DNA from: Planctomycetota bacterium
GTDB lineage: Bacteria; Planctomycetota; UBA1135; UBA2386
DNA: 57,207 nucleotides
Direction: 5' to 3'
Assembly (NCBI GenBank): GCA_020849665.1
Contig: JADLFX010000017.1
Location: 1 to 57,207 of the forward strand
Positions 1 to 9,100 of this stretch are shown piece by piece (the first letter of the stretch is position 1; each line of letters begins with the position of its first letter). The notes beneath the pieces were generated by a model that did no database searches, was not told the DNA's origin, and saw only the letters and a program-made list of their open reading frames with translations. The position numbers were made by a program, and so were the translations under genes.

Positions 1-222
1 CCACTCCTGCGCCTGCGTCAGCCGCTTCGAGCCGGTGAGGCGCGGCCCGATCTCGTTCACGAGGTGGTCCAGGTGATCCATCACCTGGGAGCGCTGGCGC
101 CCCTCCTCGAGCAGCTTCGCGGTGACGGAGTTGGCGGAAGCCGGCTCCCGGGTCGCCGGGGTCTGCGCGAGGAGCGCCGTCGGAATGAGGAGGGCCAGAA
201 GCCAGCGTGCGGCACGGTACAT
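1..222 (-). CDS. M28-type (aminopeptidase) N-terminus, cut by window edge
   Basis: Only the first 74 residues lie in the window; the gene runs off position 1. Translation from the ATG at 222 gives a signal peptide (MYRAARWLLALLIPTALLAQ, cleavage after A-Q likely) and then a helical stretch leading into VNEIGPRLTGSKRLTQAQEW. The pattern of an E-I-G-P-R-L-T-G-S segment followed by an A-x-E-W helix is typical of the start of secreted M28-family zinc peptidases, where it precedes the PA insert and the metal-binding core. The metal ligands lie outside the window, so catalytic competence cannot be judged. No clear Shine-Dalgarno sequence precedes the ATG. The protein is probably exported to the periplasm or outside the cell. 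The assignment rests on one recognisable motif and could be a related peptidase family. Confidence 0.7.
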   Translation of the reverse strand, partial: MYRAARWLLALLIPTALLAQTPATREPASANSVTAKLLEEGRQRSQVMDHLDHLVNEIGPRLTGSKRLTQAQEW

Positions 223-519
223 GGGCGGATCGTCGGGGGGAGACCCGGGAAATGCGACTCCCCAGGCGGCGCTGCCGAGAATCTCGCCCGCACGGCGTGC
301 CGGTCCGAGCCCGTCGCAGGCCCGGCACTCGCGCACGGGAGGCGGGCCTCGCCCCTGGAGGCACCCGCGAACTGGCCTCGCCGCCCCCGGTACGCAGCGC
401 ATCTGCTCGGACTTGGCATCTTCGGGGACAGGAGGACCGCGTAGGGGGAACGTCCGCGGATGCCGGTGGTGCGAAGCCTCTCGTGCACCTGTGCGGGTGA
501 CCGCCTTTCCCGGACTCGC
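223..519. other. intergenic spacer between SGNH hydrolase and M28 peptidase genes
   Basis: About 300 bases lie between the stop of the SGNH hydrolase gene and the start of the peptidase gene, both on the minus strand. Open frames here have no family resemblance. I see no tRNA-like fold and no convincing promoter hexamers. It presumably holds the peptidase promoter. Confidence 0.5.
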
Positions 520-1695
520 TCAGCGGCTCCTGGCCGCTTCGCCGGCCCAGCCAGTCCAGAGAACGAGCTCACCGAACAGGTCCGCGACCCGACTCGCGCC
601 CGCAGCCGTGAAGTGGACGTCGTCCTGGAAGAACTGCTCGCCGGGAGGCAGGTGCCGTTCGATGTCGACGAGCGGCGCGGCGACCTCGGCAGCCACTTCG
701 CGCGTCACGCGGTTGTACTCCATGAATCCGTGTTTCAGACCCTGCAAGGTGAGCCCCGCGTGGTGATACAGGAGGCGATTGGGACCATCACATGGTTGCC
801 AATCCGCATTGCCGTCGAGACTATGTCCGACGGTAGCCAACACCAGGATCACACCATGGGCCCGAGCCATGCCGGATATCGTGATGAGGTTGCGTCGATA
901 GGCCTCCAGACCAACCGGTGAGACGGTGTCATGCCGTTCGACGAGCATGCCGCGGACGTTGTCGCGGTATCCAGGGTCGAGGCGGCGGATTCGCCACCGA
1001 CAGTGAGCGAGCACGAGGCTGTGATCGATCACGCTGTTCAGCAGCACGGCGGCCGCCGACGCCGGGGGCTCATACCAGTGCGAGTAGTCATCGCGGAACC
1101 CAGGCCATCGGTTCGGCTTCTGATCGTTGACGCCGTGCACGACGATGATCACATCGGGGTCGAGTGGGAGCACCCGCAGAGCGAGATTCACGATGGTATC
1201 CGCGCTTGTGCGACCTGGAATGCCGGCGTTGATCACCTCGATTGGCACATGCAGACGGTCGCGCAGCTGCTCCTGCAGACGCATCGGCCAGGATTCGGCC
1301 AGGGACACGCGCGTGTCGTAGACGACGGAGCCGCCAAGGCATGCCACACGCAAGGTTCCGGGCGCTTTGGTCCGGGGCATCTCGGGCGAGCGGAATCCGA
1401 GTGAGTTGATTTCGATCCGTGCTTGACTCTCGCCCTCGACGACGTTCCAGGTGGTGCCAGGGCGAGGAACTCGTCGCAGAAATGGATGCCAATCCGTGGT
1501 TACGATCGGTGGTGCGTCGCGTAGCCACTGCGGTACGCTCCACGAGCCATGGCGAATCCACTGCAGGGATCGCAACCCGATCTCTGCGAGGACGCCGGCG
1601 GCGCAGCACGTTGCGAGGGAAAGTACGAGCTTGCGGTGAAGGAGCGAGGACCCTACGGACTGGCGGACGCGTGGCGTGTGCTCAGAGGGCGTCAT
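520..1695 (-). CDS. SGNH/GDSL hydrolase family protein
   Basis: About 391 residues. An N-terminal hydrophobic helix (around residues 20-40) suggests a membrane anchor or uncleaved signal. The SGNH blocks follow in order: the nucleophile block as C-L-G-G-S-V-V, an N-A-G-I-P-G block with the oxyanion glycine, a V-H-G-V-N-D block (GxND), and D-D-V-H-F-T with the Asp-x-x-His of the catalytic pair near the C-terminus. The family hydrolyses esters or O-acetyl groups, often on cell-surface polysaccharides; the substrate here is unknown. I chose the ATG at 1695 over an in-frame TTG at 1731, because the protein before it is arginine-rich and without family character. The coding sequence looks a little less GC-rich than the rest of the window. 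A consensus-like -35 element lies about 80 bases upstream. Confidence 0.8.
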   Translation of the reverse strand: MTPSEHTPRVRQSVGSSLLHRKLVLSLATCCAAGVLAEIGLRSLQWIRHGSWSVPQWLRDAPPIVTTDWHPFLRRVPRPGTTWNVVEGESQARIEINSLGFRSPEMPRTKAPGTLRVACLGGSVVYDTRVSLAESWPMRLQEQLRDRLHVPIEVINAGIPGRTSADTIVNLALRVLPLDPDVIIVVHGVNDQKPNRWPGFRDDYSHWYEPPASAAAVLLNSVIDHSLVLAHCRWRIRRLDPGYRDNVRGMLVERHDTVSPVGLEAYRRNLITISGMARAHGVILVLATVGHSLDGNADWQPCDGPNRLLYHHAGLTLQGLKHGFMEYNRVTREVAAEVAAPLVDIERHLPPGEQFFQDDVHFTAAGASRVADLFGELVLWTGWAGEAARSR

Positions 1696-1748
1696 GGCAT
1701 CTCGTGCGAGCCGACGAGGCCGGCAGGTCAACGGCGAGGGGGCGCGAC

Positions 1749-1777
1749 GAGTTACACAGCACGCATCCGCCTGTCAA
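1749..1777 (-). promoter_or_regulatory. putative sigma70-type promoter of the SGNH hydrolase gene
   Basis: On the minus strand a perfect TTGACA (plus-strand positions 1772-1777) is followed by weak -10 candidates: TGTAAC (1751-1756, 15-base spacer) or TAACTC (1749-1754, 17-base spacer). The position, about 55-80 bases before the ATG at 1695, is reasonable. The -10 is poor, so the call is tentative. Confidence 0.35.
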
Positions 1778-2181
1778 GTGCGCCGAGAATCGACCACACG
1801 TTCCGCGGGATCACACCATGAGCACCCACACGGTGTCGCCCGGAGGTAGGCGCGATACGCTCCATTGCAGTGCTGATGCTGGCACGGATATTGCATCTGC
1901 GAATGCGGTTCCTCAGGACGGTGGCGGGGTGTTCGGTGGAGCGGGCAATCGATGTACTCTGGCCGTATGGGCAGAGGACTGCGTTGGCCGCCCCAGGGCT
2001 GCTGCGCGACGCGTCGCGATTCGTAAGAGCGCATTCCCTCGACCAGCGCAAACCAGCCGCGGCATCCGCGACAGAGCCGCTGCCGCGGCACGCTTGACAT
2101 GGCTCCAGACGGTCGCATCCGTCGCGTCGAGCACACGCCGCCGGCTCGGCCCAGTGGCGCAACCGTTGCTGATAGACGGAA
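1778..2181. other. gene-poor, less GC-rich stretch
   Basis: Together with the promoter region this is about 480 bases without a supportable gene. The composition is visibly less GC-rich than the window average. All open frames here are short and low in similarity to anything I recognise. Next to a transposase remnant, it is best read as decayed or acquired DNA. Confidence 0.45.
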
Positions 2182-2520
2182 CTACTTCGCCTCGGCGAAG
2201 GGATCACGCAGCCCACATGAGTTGTCCTCGTCGTGGTCGGCACTGTCTTGCGCGATGTGGTGCTTCCAGCCGTGCGGGGTCATCCTGGTGACGTCGCCCT
2301 CGCACCCGATGCGCAGCAGGACGTGGCGGAAGCAGGCCTTCGGGTCGATGCCGACTGCTCGCAGGGTCTGCAGCCGGATGGCCGGAAGGGCGGCGGTCTC
2401 GGCGCTGCCCTCGCTCTGGATGCACAGCAGGTTCTTGCTGCCCGCGGCGAAGCGCCGAAGGGCCCGCTGGGCGAGGTGGTTGTCGATGTGCTGGGACCAC
2501 CCGATCGACGCCACCCGCGC
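2182..2520 (-). pseudogene. IS66-family transposase remnant (C-terminal fragment)
   Basis: On the minus strand this frame encodes a fragment matching the C-terminal end of IS66 (TnpC) transposases. It has an I-D-N-H-L-A-Q-R-A-L-R-R segment where the family has D-N-N-x-A-E-R-A-L-R, then G-S-K-N-L-L where IS66 has G-R-K-N-W-L. Next come a serine/glycine turn, a helix ending in G-I-D-P-K-A-C-F-R-H-V-L-L-R-I, and a degenerate P-H-G-W-K near the position of the usual L-P-W-x-W. The rest of the transposase, the accessory orfs and the terminal inverted repeats are not visible. The Glu normally found in the A-E-R position is Gln. All this points to an old, inactive fragment. The frame stays open upstream to about 2814, but that part has no transposase character. 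Confidence 0.7.
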
Positions 2521-2545
2521 AGGGCCGCCGCCCTGACCCGGTTGG

Positions 2546-2881
2546 TCAGGAGTCGAGGGTCGGCCTCGCCCCGACACGCACCATTCCCGACACACCTCGG
2601 ACGTCCCCGCCGAAGGGACTGCCGCTTGCCCTCGCCACGACCCGGCCATGCTCCGCGGAACAGGTCGTGAGGTCGGCCATCGCCGCGGCGTCCCAGAGCT
2701 GCCCCGGAACGGCGGCCGGATTCCCCCACAGGCACGCGAAGGCGATGCCACGGGCGGGCTCCAGGACGTTCTGGTTGGGGGAGGGCCGTAGAGGCGTGAA
2801 CTCGGGCATCGCACCGCGCGAGGGCAGGGTCGGCCACGGAGGCCACTGTCGGCCGAACCTCCAAGCCTGTGACTTGACCAT
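2546..2881 (-). CDS. possible small hypothetical protein
   Basis: A 111-residue frame starting with ATG at 2881, 26 bases after the stop of the secreted protein gene at 2908. Its third codon positions are fairly GC-rich (I estimate a little over 80 %) but less so than in neighbouring genes. The sequence contains the segments R-G-I-A-F-A-C-L-W-G-N-P and L-W-D-A-A-A-M-A-D-L and many prolines and tryptophans, with no signal peptide or known domain. It may be a real small gene, or a fragment of a decayed one in the same eroded patch as the IS66 remnant. I do not recognise a function. Confidence 0.25.
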   Translation of the reverse strand: MVKSQAWRFGRQWPPWPTLPSRGAMPEFTPLRPSPNQNVLEPARGIAFACLWGNPAAVPGQLWDAAAMADLTTCSAEHGRVVARASGSPFGGDVRGVSGMVRVGARPTLDS

Positions 2882-2907
2882 GGCTTCCCAGCCCGAGGAC
2901 GAGCCGC

Positions 2908-3948
2908 TCAGCGCACCGTGACCTCCATCACCGGCGCCACCCCCAACTCGCGCGATCCGACCGTCGCCGTCACGCCCGGCGCGTAGACCCGGGCCACCGC
3001 CTCCCACCCGCAGATCTGCACCTTTCCGGCGTCGCTGGCGACCCAGCCGAGCGCATTGGCTCCGGCGTCCTGGGCGACGCCCTGGAAGCGCAGCCACCCG
3101 CCCTGGAGGCCCGGGATCGAGGGGATGCCGATCTGGTATTCCGCCCTGCCCAGTGCATCGGCGGCACGGCTCAGGAGGTACACGGGATCCGTGGACAGCG
3201 AGCACCCCGGTGCACCCACCACTCCCAGGTCGATCGGCAGGGTCCAGCCGTTCCACGAGCCTCCCTCCAGGGTCCCCAGGAAGAGCGCGGTCTGGGCCTG
3301 CGGCACGGCGTTAAGGACCTGCACCACCCACGCACGCCCCCAGAGCACCGATCCGCTCAGGGAGGCCACGCGCAGACCGCCGTTGGGCCCGCAGCCGGGA
3401 GCGCCGAACCCGACCTGCGGGCTGGCGCAGAGGTATGGCGCGTCCAGGGTGACAACGCCGGGCTGCTGCGCGTGCACGGTGACGTCCACGACGAGGGCGC
3501 GGCCGGCGTGCGGGTAGGCGAACGACTGCTCGAAGGGGAAGCGCAGGTGGAACGGGCTCGGCGTCTGCCCGGTGCCCAGGGCCGGCAGGTCCAGGACCCT
3601 GCGGCTCACGACCACGGTGGCATCCGCGCCGAGGTTGCGGGCGAACTCGGACTGGATCCAGGTGATGCCGCCTGCCATGGAAGCGAGGCGCAGCTCGCAC
3701 TCGATCTGCTTGGCCGGCATCGTCGTGCCGCCTTCCAGCCGGAACGCGAGAGCCTGCATGGTGGCCGGGGCCGCGAAGAGCAGGGCGTCGTAGGCGTGCT
3801 GCGCGCGCATCGGCGTGCTGCGCCCGAACGGCACGTTGGTCGACCCGCTGGCCTCCGCGGCGGCGAACGACGGCGGCAGGACGCGGGGCGTCTGCGCGGG
3901 CAGGGCGGCGGCGAGACCGATCGACACGAGCACCCGGATGCAAGCCAT
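2908..3948 (-). CDS. secreted protein, paralogue of the 12757-13827 gene
   Basis: 346 residues with a signal peptide (cleavage likely after A-L-P-A-Q, about residue 19) and a mature all-beta protein rich in Ala, Gly and Val. It shares its layout with the product of 12757-13827. An early R-x-Q-x-x-x-x block leads to A-L-A-F-R-L-E-G-G-T (A-K-M-A-F-R-R-D-G-G in the paralogue). Later, P-F-H-L-R-F-P-F and S-F-A-Y match P-F-S-L-T-L-P-F and P-F-A-Y. Cysteines (A-P-Y-L-C, A-P-G-C-G-P, A-P-G-C-S, I-C-G-W) suggest disulfides outside the cytoplasm. No enzyme motif is visible. The family has the look of the lineage-specific exported proteins common in planctomycetes; function unknown. The start is the ATG at 3948, and a 60-base divergent gap separates it from the receiver-like gene. 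Confidence 0.75.
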   Translation of the reverse strand: MACIRVLVSIGLAAALPAQTPRVLPPSFAAAEASGSTNVPFGRSTPMRAQHAYDALLFAAPATMQALAFRLEGGTTMPAKQIECELRLASMAGGITWIQSEFARNLGADATVVVSRRVLDLPALGTGQTPSPFHLRFPFEQSFAYPHAGRALVVDVTVHAQQPGVVTLDAPYLCASPQVGFGAPGCGPNGGLRVASLSGSVLWGRAWVVQVLNAVPQAQTALFLGTLEGGSWNGWTLPIDLGVVGAPGCSLSTDPVYLLSRAADALGRAEYQIGIPSIPGLQGGWLRFQGVAQDAGANALGWVASDAGKVQICGWEAVARVYAPGVTATVGSRELGVAPVMEVTVR

Positions 3949-4008
3949 GGCATGCGCTGGATCGACGCGGGCGCGCCTTCACCTTGACCCCCGGCGCCGC
4001 CCCGGCCG

Positions 4009-4395
4009 ATGGAGGGGGACCGCCCCTTGGAACCCGGTCTCGAAGTCCTGGCCGTCGGCGCCACGCCGATGACGCTCTCGACGCTGCGCCGCCACCTCGC
4101 CGTGCAGGGCATCCGCGTGGACGGCGCGACCGACCTCGGCGCCGCGCGGGCCGCGTTCCTGCGCTCGGGCGGCCACCACGCCCTGGTGTTCGCCCCCGGG
4201 ATCACGCCCGGCGACGCGCGCACGATGGCCTTCGACCTGCAGGCGGTCGATCCGGACCTCCCCGTGCTCTGGTTCCGGGCGAGCAACGGCCCGCGCGTGC
4301 CTGGGGTGGAGGAAGTGCACGGCCTGCACCCGGGCAGCCGCGCCGCCGCCGGCCGGATCGTGCGCTTCCTGGTCGAGCGCCGCGGAATCCGCTAG
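4009..4395 (+). CDS. degenerate receiver-like (REC-fold) protein
   Basis: 128 residues with the alternating beta/alpha pattern of a response-regulator receiver: L-E-V-L-A-V-G-A, a helix, I-R-V-D-G-A, A-L-V-F-A-P-G-I-T-P-G-D-A, L-P-V-L-W-F-R-A and a final helix. The residues that make a receiver work are missing. The acidic pair after strand 1 is G-A-T, the phospho-acceptor Asp of strand 3 is replaced in V-F-A-P, and the conserved Lys of strand 5 is absent. It therefore probably does not take a phosphoryl group and would act as a pseudo-receiver. The start is uncertain. The ATG at 4009 has no Shine-Dalgarno sequence, but GGAGGGGG at 4011-4018 sits 8 bases before an in-frame TTG at 4027, which may be the true start. 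comM follows after 41 bases, so the two are probably co-transcribed. Confidence 0.65.
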   Translation: MEGDRPLEPGLEVLAVGATPMTLSTLRRHLAVQGIRVDGATDLGAARAAFLRSGGHHALVFAPGITPGDARTMAFDLQAVDPDLPVLWFRASNGPRVPGVEEVHGLHPGSRAAAGRIVRFLVERRGIR

Positions 4396-4436
4396 CCGCG
4401 CCGTGACCGGGCCCGCGGCCACCGCCACTGGAGGGC

Positions 4437-5972
4437 GTGGCACGACTCACGGTGACCGCGGCGGTGGGTACCGGCTGCCTGCAGGGTGTCGACGCGCAGC
4501 CCGTCCGGGTCGAGGCGACCTTCGAGGGCGAGGGCAAGCCGCACATCCTGGGGCAGGTGGACACGGCGGTGCGCGAGGCTTGCCAGCGGGTGATGAGCGC
4601 GTTCCTCGCCTCCGGCCTGCCGACGCCGCGCCGCGGGGGCATGGTCGTGAACTTCTCGCCGGCCACGTTCCGCAAGACCGGGCCGGGCTTCGACCTGCCC
4701 CTGGCCGCAGTCCTGGCGGCAGCCGCCGGAATGACGCCCGCCGACGCCTGCGCGGGACTCGCCGCGTACGGCGAGGTGGGCCTCGACGGCCGGATCCTGC
4801 CGGTCGAGGGCGCGATCCCCGTGGCGCTGGCGGCCCGCGCCGCCGGGGCCCGCATCCTGCTGGTGAGTCCCGAGGACGCGCCCTGCGTCGGCCTGGTGGC
4901 CGGGATCGCGGTGCTGCCGGTGCGCGATCTGGCCGAAGTGCTGGGCTGGCTGCGCGGCGAGCTCGAACTCGCGCCCGCACCGCCCCCCGTGCCCCGTGCC
5001 GCGGGCGATGAACTCGACCTCGCCGACATCCGCGGCCACGAGACTCCCAAGCGCGCCCTGGCCGTGGCCGCGGCCGGGCGGCACAACCTGCTGCTGGTCG
5101 GCCCGCCCGGCTCGGGCAAGAGTGCGCTGGCGCGCCGCCTGCCCGGCCTGCTGCCGCCGCCCAGCGACGCCGAGGCGCTGGAGATCCTCAAGGTGCGCAG
5201 CGCGCACGGCACGATCCCCCCCGACCTCGGCCGGCAACGGCCCTTCCGAGCCCCCCACCACACGAGTTCGACGCCCAGCCTCCTCGGAGGCGGCAAGGGG
5301 CCCCGCCCTGGCGAGCTGACGCTCGCGCACCAGGGAGTGCTGTTCCTCGACGAGCTGCCGGAGTTCCGCCGCGAGGCCCTGGAGGGCATGCGCCAGCCCC
5401 TGGAGGACGGTCAGCTCACGATCGGGCGCGCGCAGGCCACGATCACCATGCCGGCGGCATTCCTCCTGGTGGGCGCGATGAACCCATGTCCGTGCGGCTG
5501 GCACGGTCATCCGTCCCGGCCGTGCGCGTGCCCTGCCGCCGCACGCCAGCGCTACCTGCAACGCCTCTCGGGTCCGCTTCTCGACCGCCTCGACCTGCAG
5601 GTCGAGGTGCCGGCGCTCGATCCCCGCCGCCTGCGCGAGCCGGCCGACCCGGAGTGGGGCACGGCCCGCCTGCGCGACGCGGTGGCCGAGGCCGCCGCGC
5701 GCCAGGCGCAGCGGAACACGTTCCGGGACGGCTTCGTACCCAACGGGCGGCTGCAGGACCGGCAGCTGGAGCGGGCCGTCCGGCCCACCCAGGCGGTGCA
5801 GGACGCCCTGGAGCGCGTGCTGCGCGCCTTCCGGCTCTCGGGCCGGGCGCGCGTCCGGCTGCTGCGGATCGCACGTACCCTGGCGGACCTCGACGCGCGC
5901 GACGCGGTGGCGCCGGACGACGTCGTGGAGGCGGCACGCATGCGCGGCTACGAGGCGAGGGGCGGGCGGTGA
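4437..5972 (+). CDS. comM: YifB/ComM family Mg-chelatase-like AAA+ ATPase
   Basis: 511 residues, the normal length. The order is an N-terminal Lon-like/ChlI domain (about 1-175), then an AAA+ core with Walker A GPPGSGKS at 222-229 and Walker B G-V-L-F-L-D-E-L-P-E-F at about 300-310. The signature A-P-H-H-T-S-S lies between them. A Cys-rich N-P-C-P-C-G insert with further Cys near residue 360 and the C-terminal helical Mg_chelatase_C domain follow. In naturally transformable bacteria ComM is a hexameric helicase that extends heteroduplex during integration of imported DNA; outside them the family is widespread with a less clear role. The GTG at 4437 fits the family N-terminus, although GGAGGG sits only one base upstream, an unusually tight spacing. 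The presence of a pilus motor set elsewhere in the window is compatible with transformation, but no other competence gene is visible. Confidence 0.9.
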   Translation: MARLTVTAAVGTGCLQGVDAQPVRVEATFEGEGKPHILGQVDTAVREACQRVMSAFLASGLPTPRRGGMVVNFSPATFRKTGPGFDLPLAAVLAAAAGMTPADACAGLAAYGEVGLDGRILPVEGAIPVALAARAAGARILLVSPEDAPCVGLVAGIAVLPVRDLAEVLGWLRGELELAPAPPPVPRAAGDELDLADIRGHETPKRALAVAAAGRHNLLLVGPPGSGKSALARRLPGLLPPPSDAEALEILKVRSAHGTIPPDLGRQRPFRAPHHTSSTPSLLGGGKGPRPGELTLAHQGVLFLDELPEFRREALEGMRQPLEDGQLTIGRAQATITMPAAFLLVGAMNPCPCGWHGHPSRPCACPAAARQRYLQRLSGPLLDRLDLQVEVPALDPRRLREPADPEWGTARLRDAVAEAAARQAQRNTFRDGFVPNGRLQDRQLERAVRPTQAVQDALERVLRAFRLSGRARVRLLRIARTLADLDARDAVAPDDVVEAARMRGYEARGGR

Positions 5973-6100
5973 GCGGCGGGCGGCGGGCCGCAGGTCGCGG
6001 ACCGCACCGTTCCCTTGCAAGGCCCCGCCCGCGCCCGACACTCGGCCCTGGAGTTGCAGGTACCTCCTGCGCCAGGAAACCCGCCGCCTCCACGCACGTT

Positions 6101-6123
6101 GCTGCTGGCGACGCGCCAGCAGC
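6101..6123 (+). promoter_or_regulatory. perfect 10-bp hairpin just before the giant gene start
   Basis: GCTGCTGGCG (6101-6110) and CGCCAGCAGC (6114-6123) are exact inverted repeats around a 3-base loop, ending 10 bases before the ATG at 6134. The hairpin occupies the place where a ribosome-binding site would be, and no other Shine-Dalgarno sequence is seen. It could be a U-tract-less terminator for comM (stop 128 bases upstream) or a translational control structure for the downstream gene. Confidence 0.45.
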
Positions 6124-6133
6124 CCGACCCGCC

Positions 6134-9100
6134 ATGGACCACCCCCTCTGCCGCCTCGCCTCCCGCTACGCCCTCGTGACCGCATTCCTGCTGCAGGCGC
6201 AGCCGGTGCCGGCGCAGGGCACGCCGATCGGTTTCGCCGAGGAGTTCGCCCTGGCGACCGACCGCACCAAGGTCCTCGACCAGCTCATTCCCGGCACTCC
6301 GGAGTACTACTACTACCACTGCCTGCACCGGCAGAACTCGGGGGCCCTGGCGGAGGTCCCCGCGCTGCTCGAGGCGTGGATCACGCGGCATGGCCGCGGC
6401 GGCAAGGTCGAGGAGATCGAGATCCGGCAGGCGCTGCTCGGCTACGCCTCGGACCCGGCGGCCACGTTCCGATTCCTGCGCGAGCGCCTGGGGCTGCGCT
6501 TCGACGCGGCGCGCATCCGGGCGGGCGCAGGCGCGGAGCTGCCGAGCCGCCTCGATCCCGCGCTCATCGCCCCGGCCGCGCTCGCGCGCCGCGCGCTGCA
6601 GCTGCACCCCAGGAGCCTCGACGGTTTCACGGCGTCCGCGCTGCCCGCGCTGGCCGGCACGAGCCTCGACGACGACCTGCTGCAGCGCCTGCTCATGCGC
6701 CTGGAGCGCCCCGACGTCCCCAACCTGCCGGCCCTGGTGGCCCGCAACCTGCAGAACCCCAAGAGCCGCGGCTTCGGCTCGCTGACCATCCACGACCGCC
6801 TCCTCTTCGATCAGCTCGAGGAACTCGTGCGCCTGCAGCCGGCGCTCCTCGACCACCCGCGGATGGTGACGGAGTGGCTGCAGCGCCTGGTTCCGACGCC
6901 CGACCTCGACTGGCGGCACGACCCGGCAGCCCGCGCCGCATACCTCGACCGGCTCCAGGCCTTCGTGCAGCGCCTCTCCGCCACGCACAACTCGCTCAAG
7001 GCGCACGTCCTCTACCACCGGCTGGCCCACGACCTCGCGGCGGGAGCCCCGGATCGCGAGCGCTTCCAGGCGTTCTTGCGCCTGCCGCGCCGCGGCAGCC
7101 ACGTGCGGGCGGAGCTGGTGGAGCGCGTGCGCGACACCGCCCACATCGTCGAAGGCGCCGCCGCGTTCCCGACCGGGTTCACGCCGATCGGCGACGACGA
7201 ACCGCTGGTGCGCGCCTGCCTCGAGCACTTCCTGGCCGACGCGGATGGCTACGAGGCCTACGCCCCGTGGCTCGACGAGACCTACCTGCGCCGGGTGTTC
7301 GCCGAGACCAAGATCCTGCTCGGCCGCGGCGACATGGAGCGCTGGTATTCGCTGCTCGGCGACCCGGGTCTCTACGAGCAGCTCAAGGAGCGCGTGGAGA
7401 TCCTCTTCCCCCCCACCCAGCCCACGCGCTTCGCGGCCGGCGGGCCGGTCGCGATCGAGGTGGATCTCAAGAACGTCCCGCTGCTCCTGGTGAAGGTGTT
7501 CGCCATCGACGCCAGCGCCTACCTGCGCGCCACCGGCAAGGACGTGGACGCCTCGATCGACCTCGACGGCATGGTGGGTACCGAGGAACAGAGCCACACG
7601 TACCAGGACAACGCCCTGCGGCGCGTGCGGCGGCGCTTCGAGTTCCAGGCGCTGGGCGCGCCCGGCACCTACGTGGTCGAGTTCCTCGGCAACGGCCGTT
7701 CCAGCCGCGCGGTGATCCAGAAGGGCCGCCTGCAGGTGCGCGAGCGCATCGGCGCCGCCGGGCACGTGTTCACCGTGTACGACGAGGACGGGAACCGGCC
7801 GGCCAAGGCGACCCTGTGGTGCAACGGCCGCGAGTACGCCGCCGACGAGCGCGGCGCGATCGTGGTGCCGTTCACGACCGAGCCCGGACAGCGGACCGCG
7901 GTCGTGAGCGCCGGCGGGATCGCGTCGCTGCATCGCTTCGCCCACCGGCGCGAGGAGTACGAACTCTCCGCCGCGGCATGGGCCGAGCGCGAGGCGCTCC
8001 TGGCCGGCCGGCGCGCGCGGATCCTCGTGCGTCCCGACCTGCGCCTGCACGGCGAGCCGATCGCGCTCGCGCTCCTCGAGGGCGCCGAGCTGGTCGTGAC
8101 GGCTGCCGACGCCGACGGGACGCCCCTGGTGCAGACCGTGCGCAACCCGAAGCTGGAGCGCGAGGCGGAGTTCGTGCACGAGATCGCCGTGCCCGAGCGC
8201 CTGCGTCAGGTGACGGTGCAGCTGCGCGGGCGGGTCCGCAGCCTGAGCACGGGCAGGGACGTGGCACTGGAGACCCGCACGGTGCGCTTCCAGCTGAACG
8301 GGATCGACGCCACGCCCACGACCGGCTGCGCGCTCCTGCGGCGCAGCGCGGAGGGCTATGGCCTGGAGGTCCTGGGGCGCAACGGCGAGGCCAAGGCCGG
8401 CGCGACGGTGCGGGTGCGCCTGCAGCACCGCGACTACGTCGATCCGGTCGACGTCGCGCTGCGCACCGACGCGCAGGGCCGGATCGCCCTGGGCGAACTC
8501 GCGGGGATCTCGACCGTGCGCGTGGACACGTACCCCGAGGAGCTGGGCGCCTTCGAGCTGCGCGCCGCCGATCGCACCTACCCGCGCGCCGTGCGAGGCA
8601 GCGTGGGTGAGACGCTGCGCGTGCCCTGGATGGACGGCACGATGGGCGGCGGGCGGGACGCGCTCGCCCTCCTGGAGGTGCGCGGCGGCGTCTTCGTACG
8701 CGACGCATTCGAGCATCTCGCGGTGGTGCCGGGCTTCGTGGAGCTGCGCGGGCTGCCGCCGGGGGACTACGAACTGTGGCTGAAGCGCGACGGCGTGCGG
8801 ATCGAGGTGCAGATGAGCGCCGGCGCGGCCAGGGACGGGCTGGCCGTGGGGCGGGACCGCTGGCTGCCCACCTCGGGCCGGCACGCCCTGCAGGTGACGC
8901 GTCTCGCCCAGGACGGCGACGAGGTGGTCGTGGCACTGGCCAATGCGACCCCCGAGACCCGTGTGCACCTGACCGCGACCCGGTACGTCGCGGCGGCGGA
9001 TCCGTTCTTCTCGCTCGTGCTGCCCCGGCCGCAGGAGGCGGAGCCGACCGTGGTCGAGCACGGCACATCGAGCTACCACGCGGGGCGCACCCTCGGCGAC

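Noticed and set aside
5486..6133. A 216-codon N-terminal extension of the giant protein
   Set aside because: It overlaps comM in another frame and is Arg/Pro/Ala noise. The signal peptide at the ATG 6134 defines the start.
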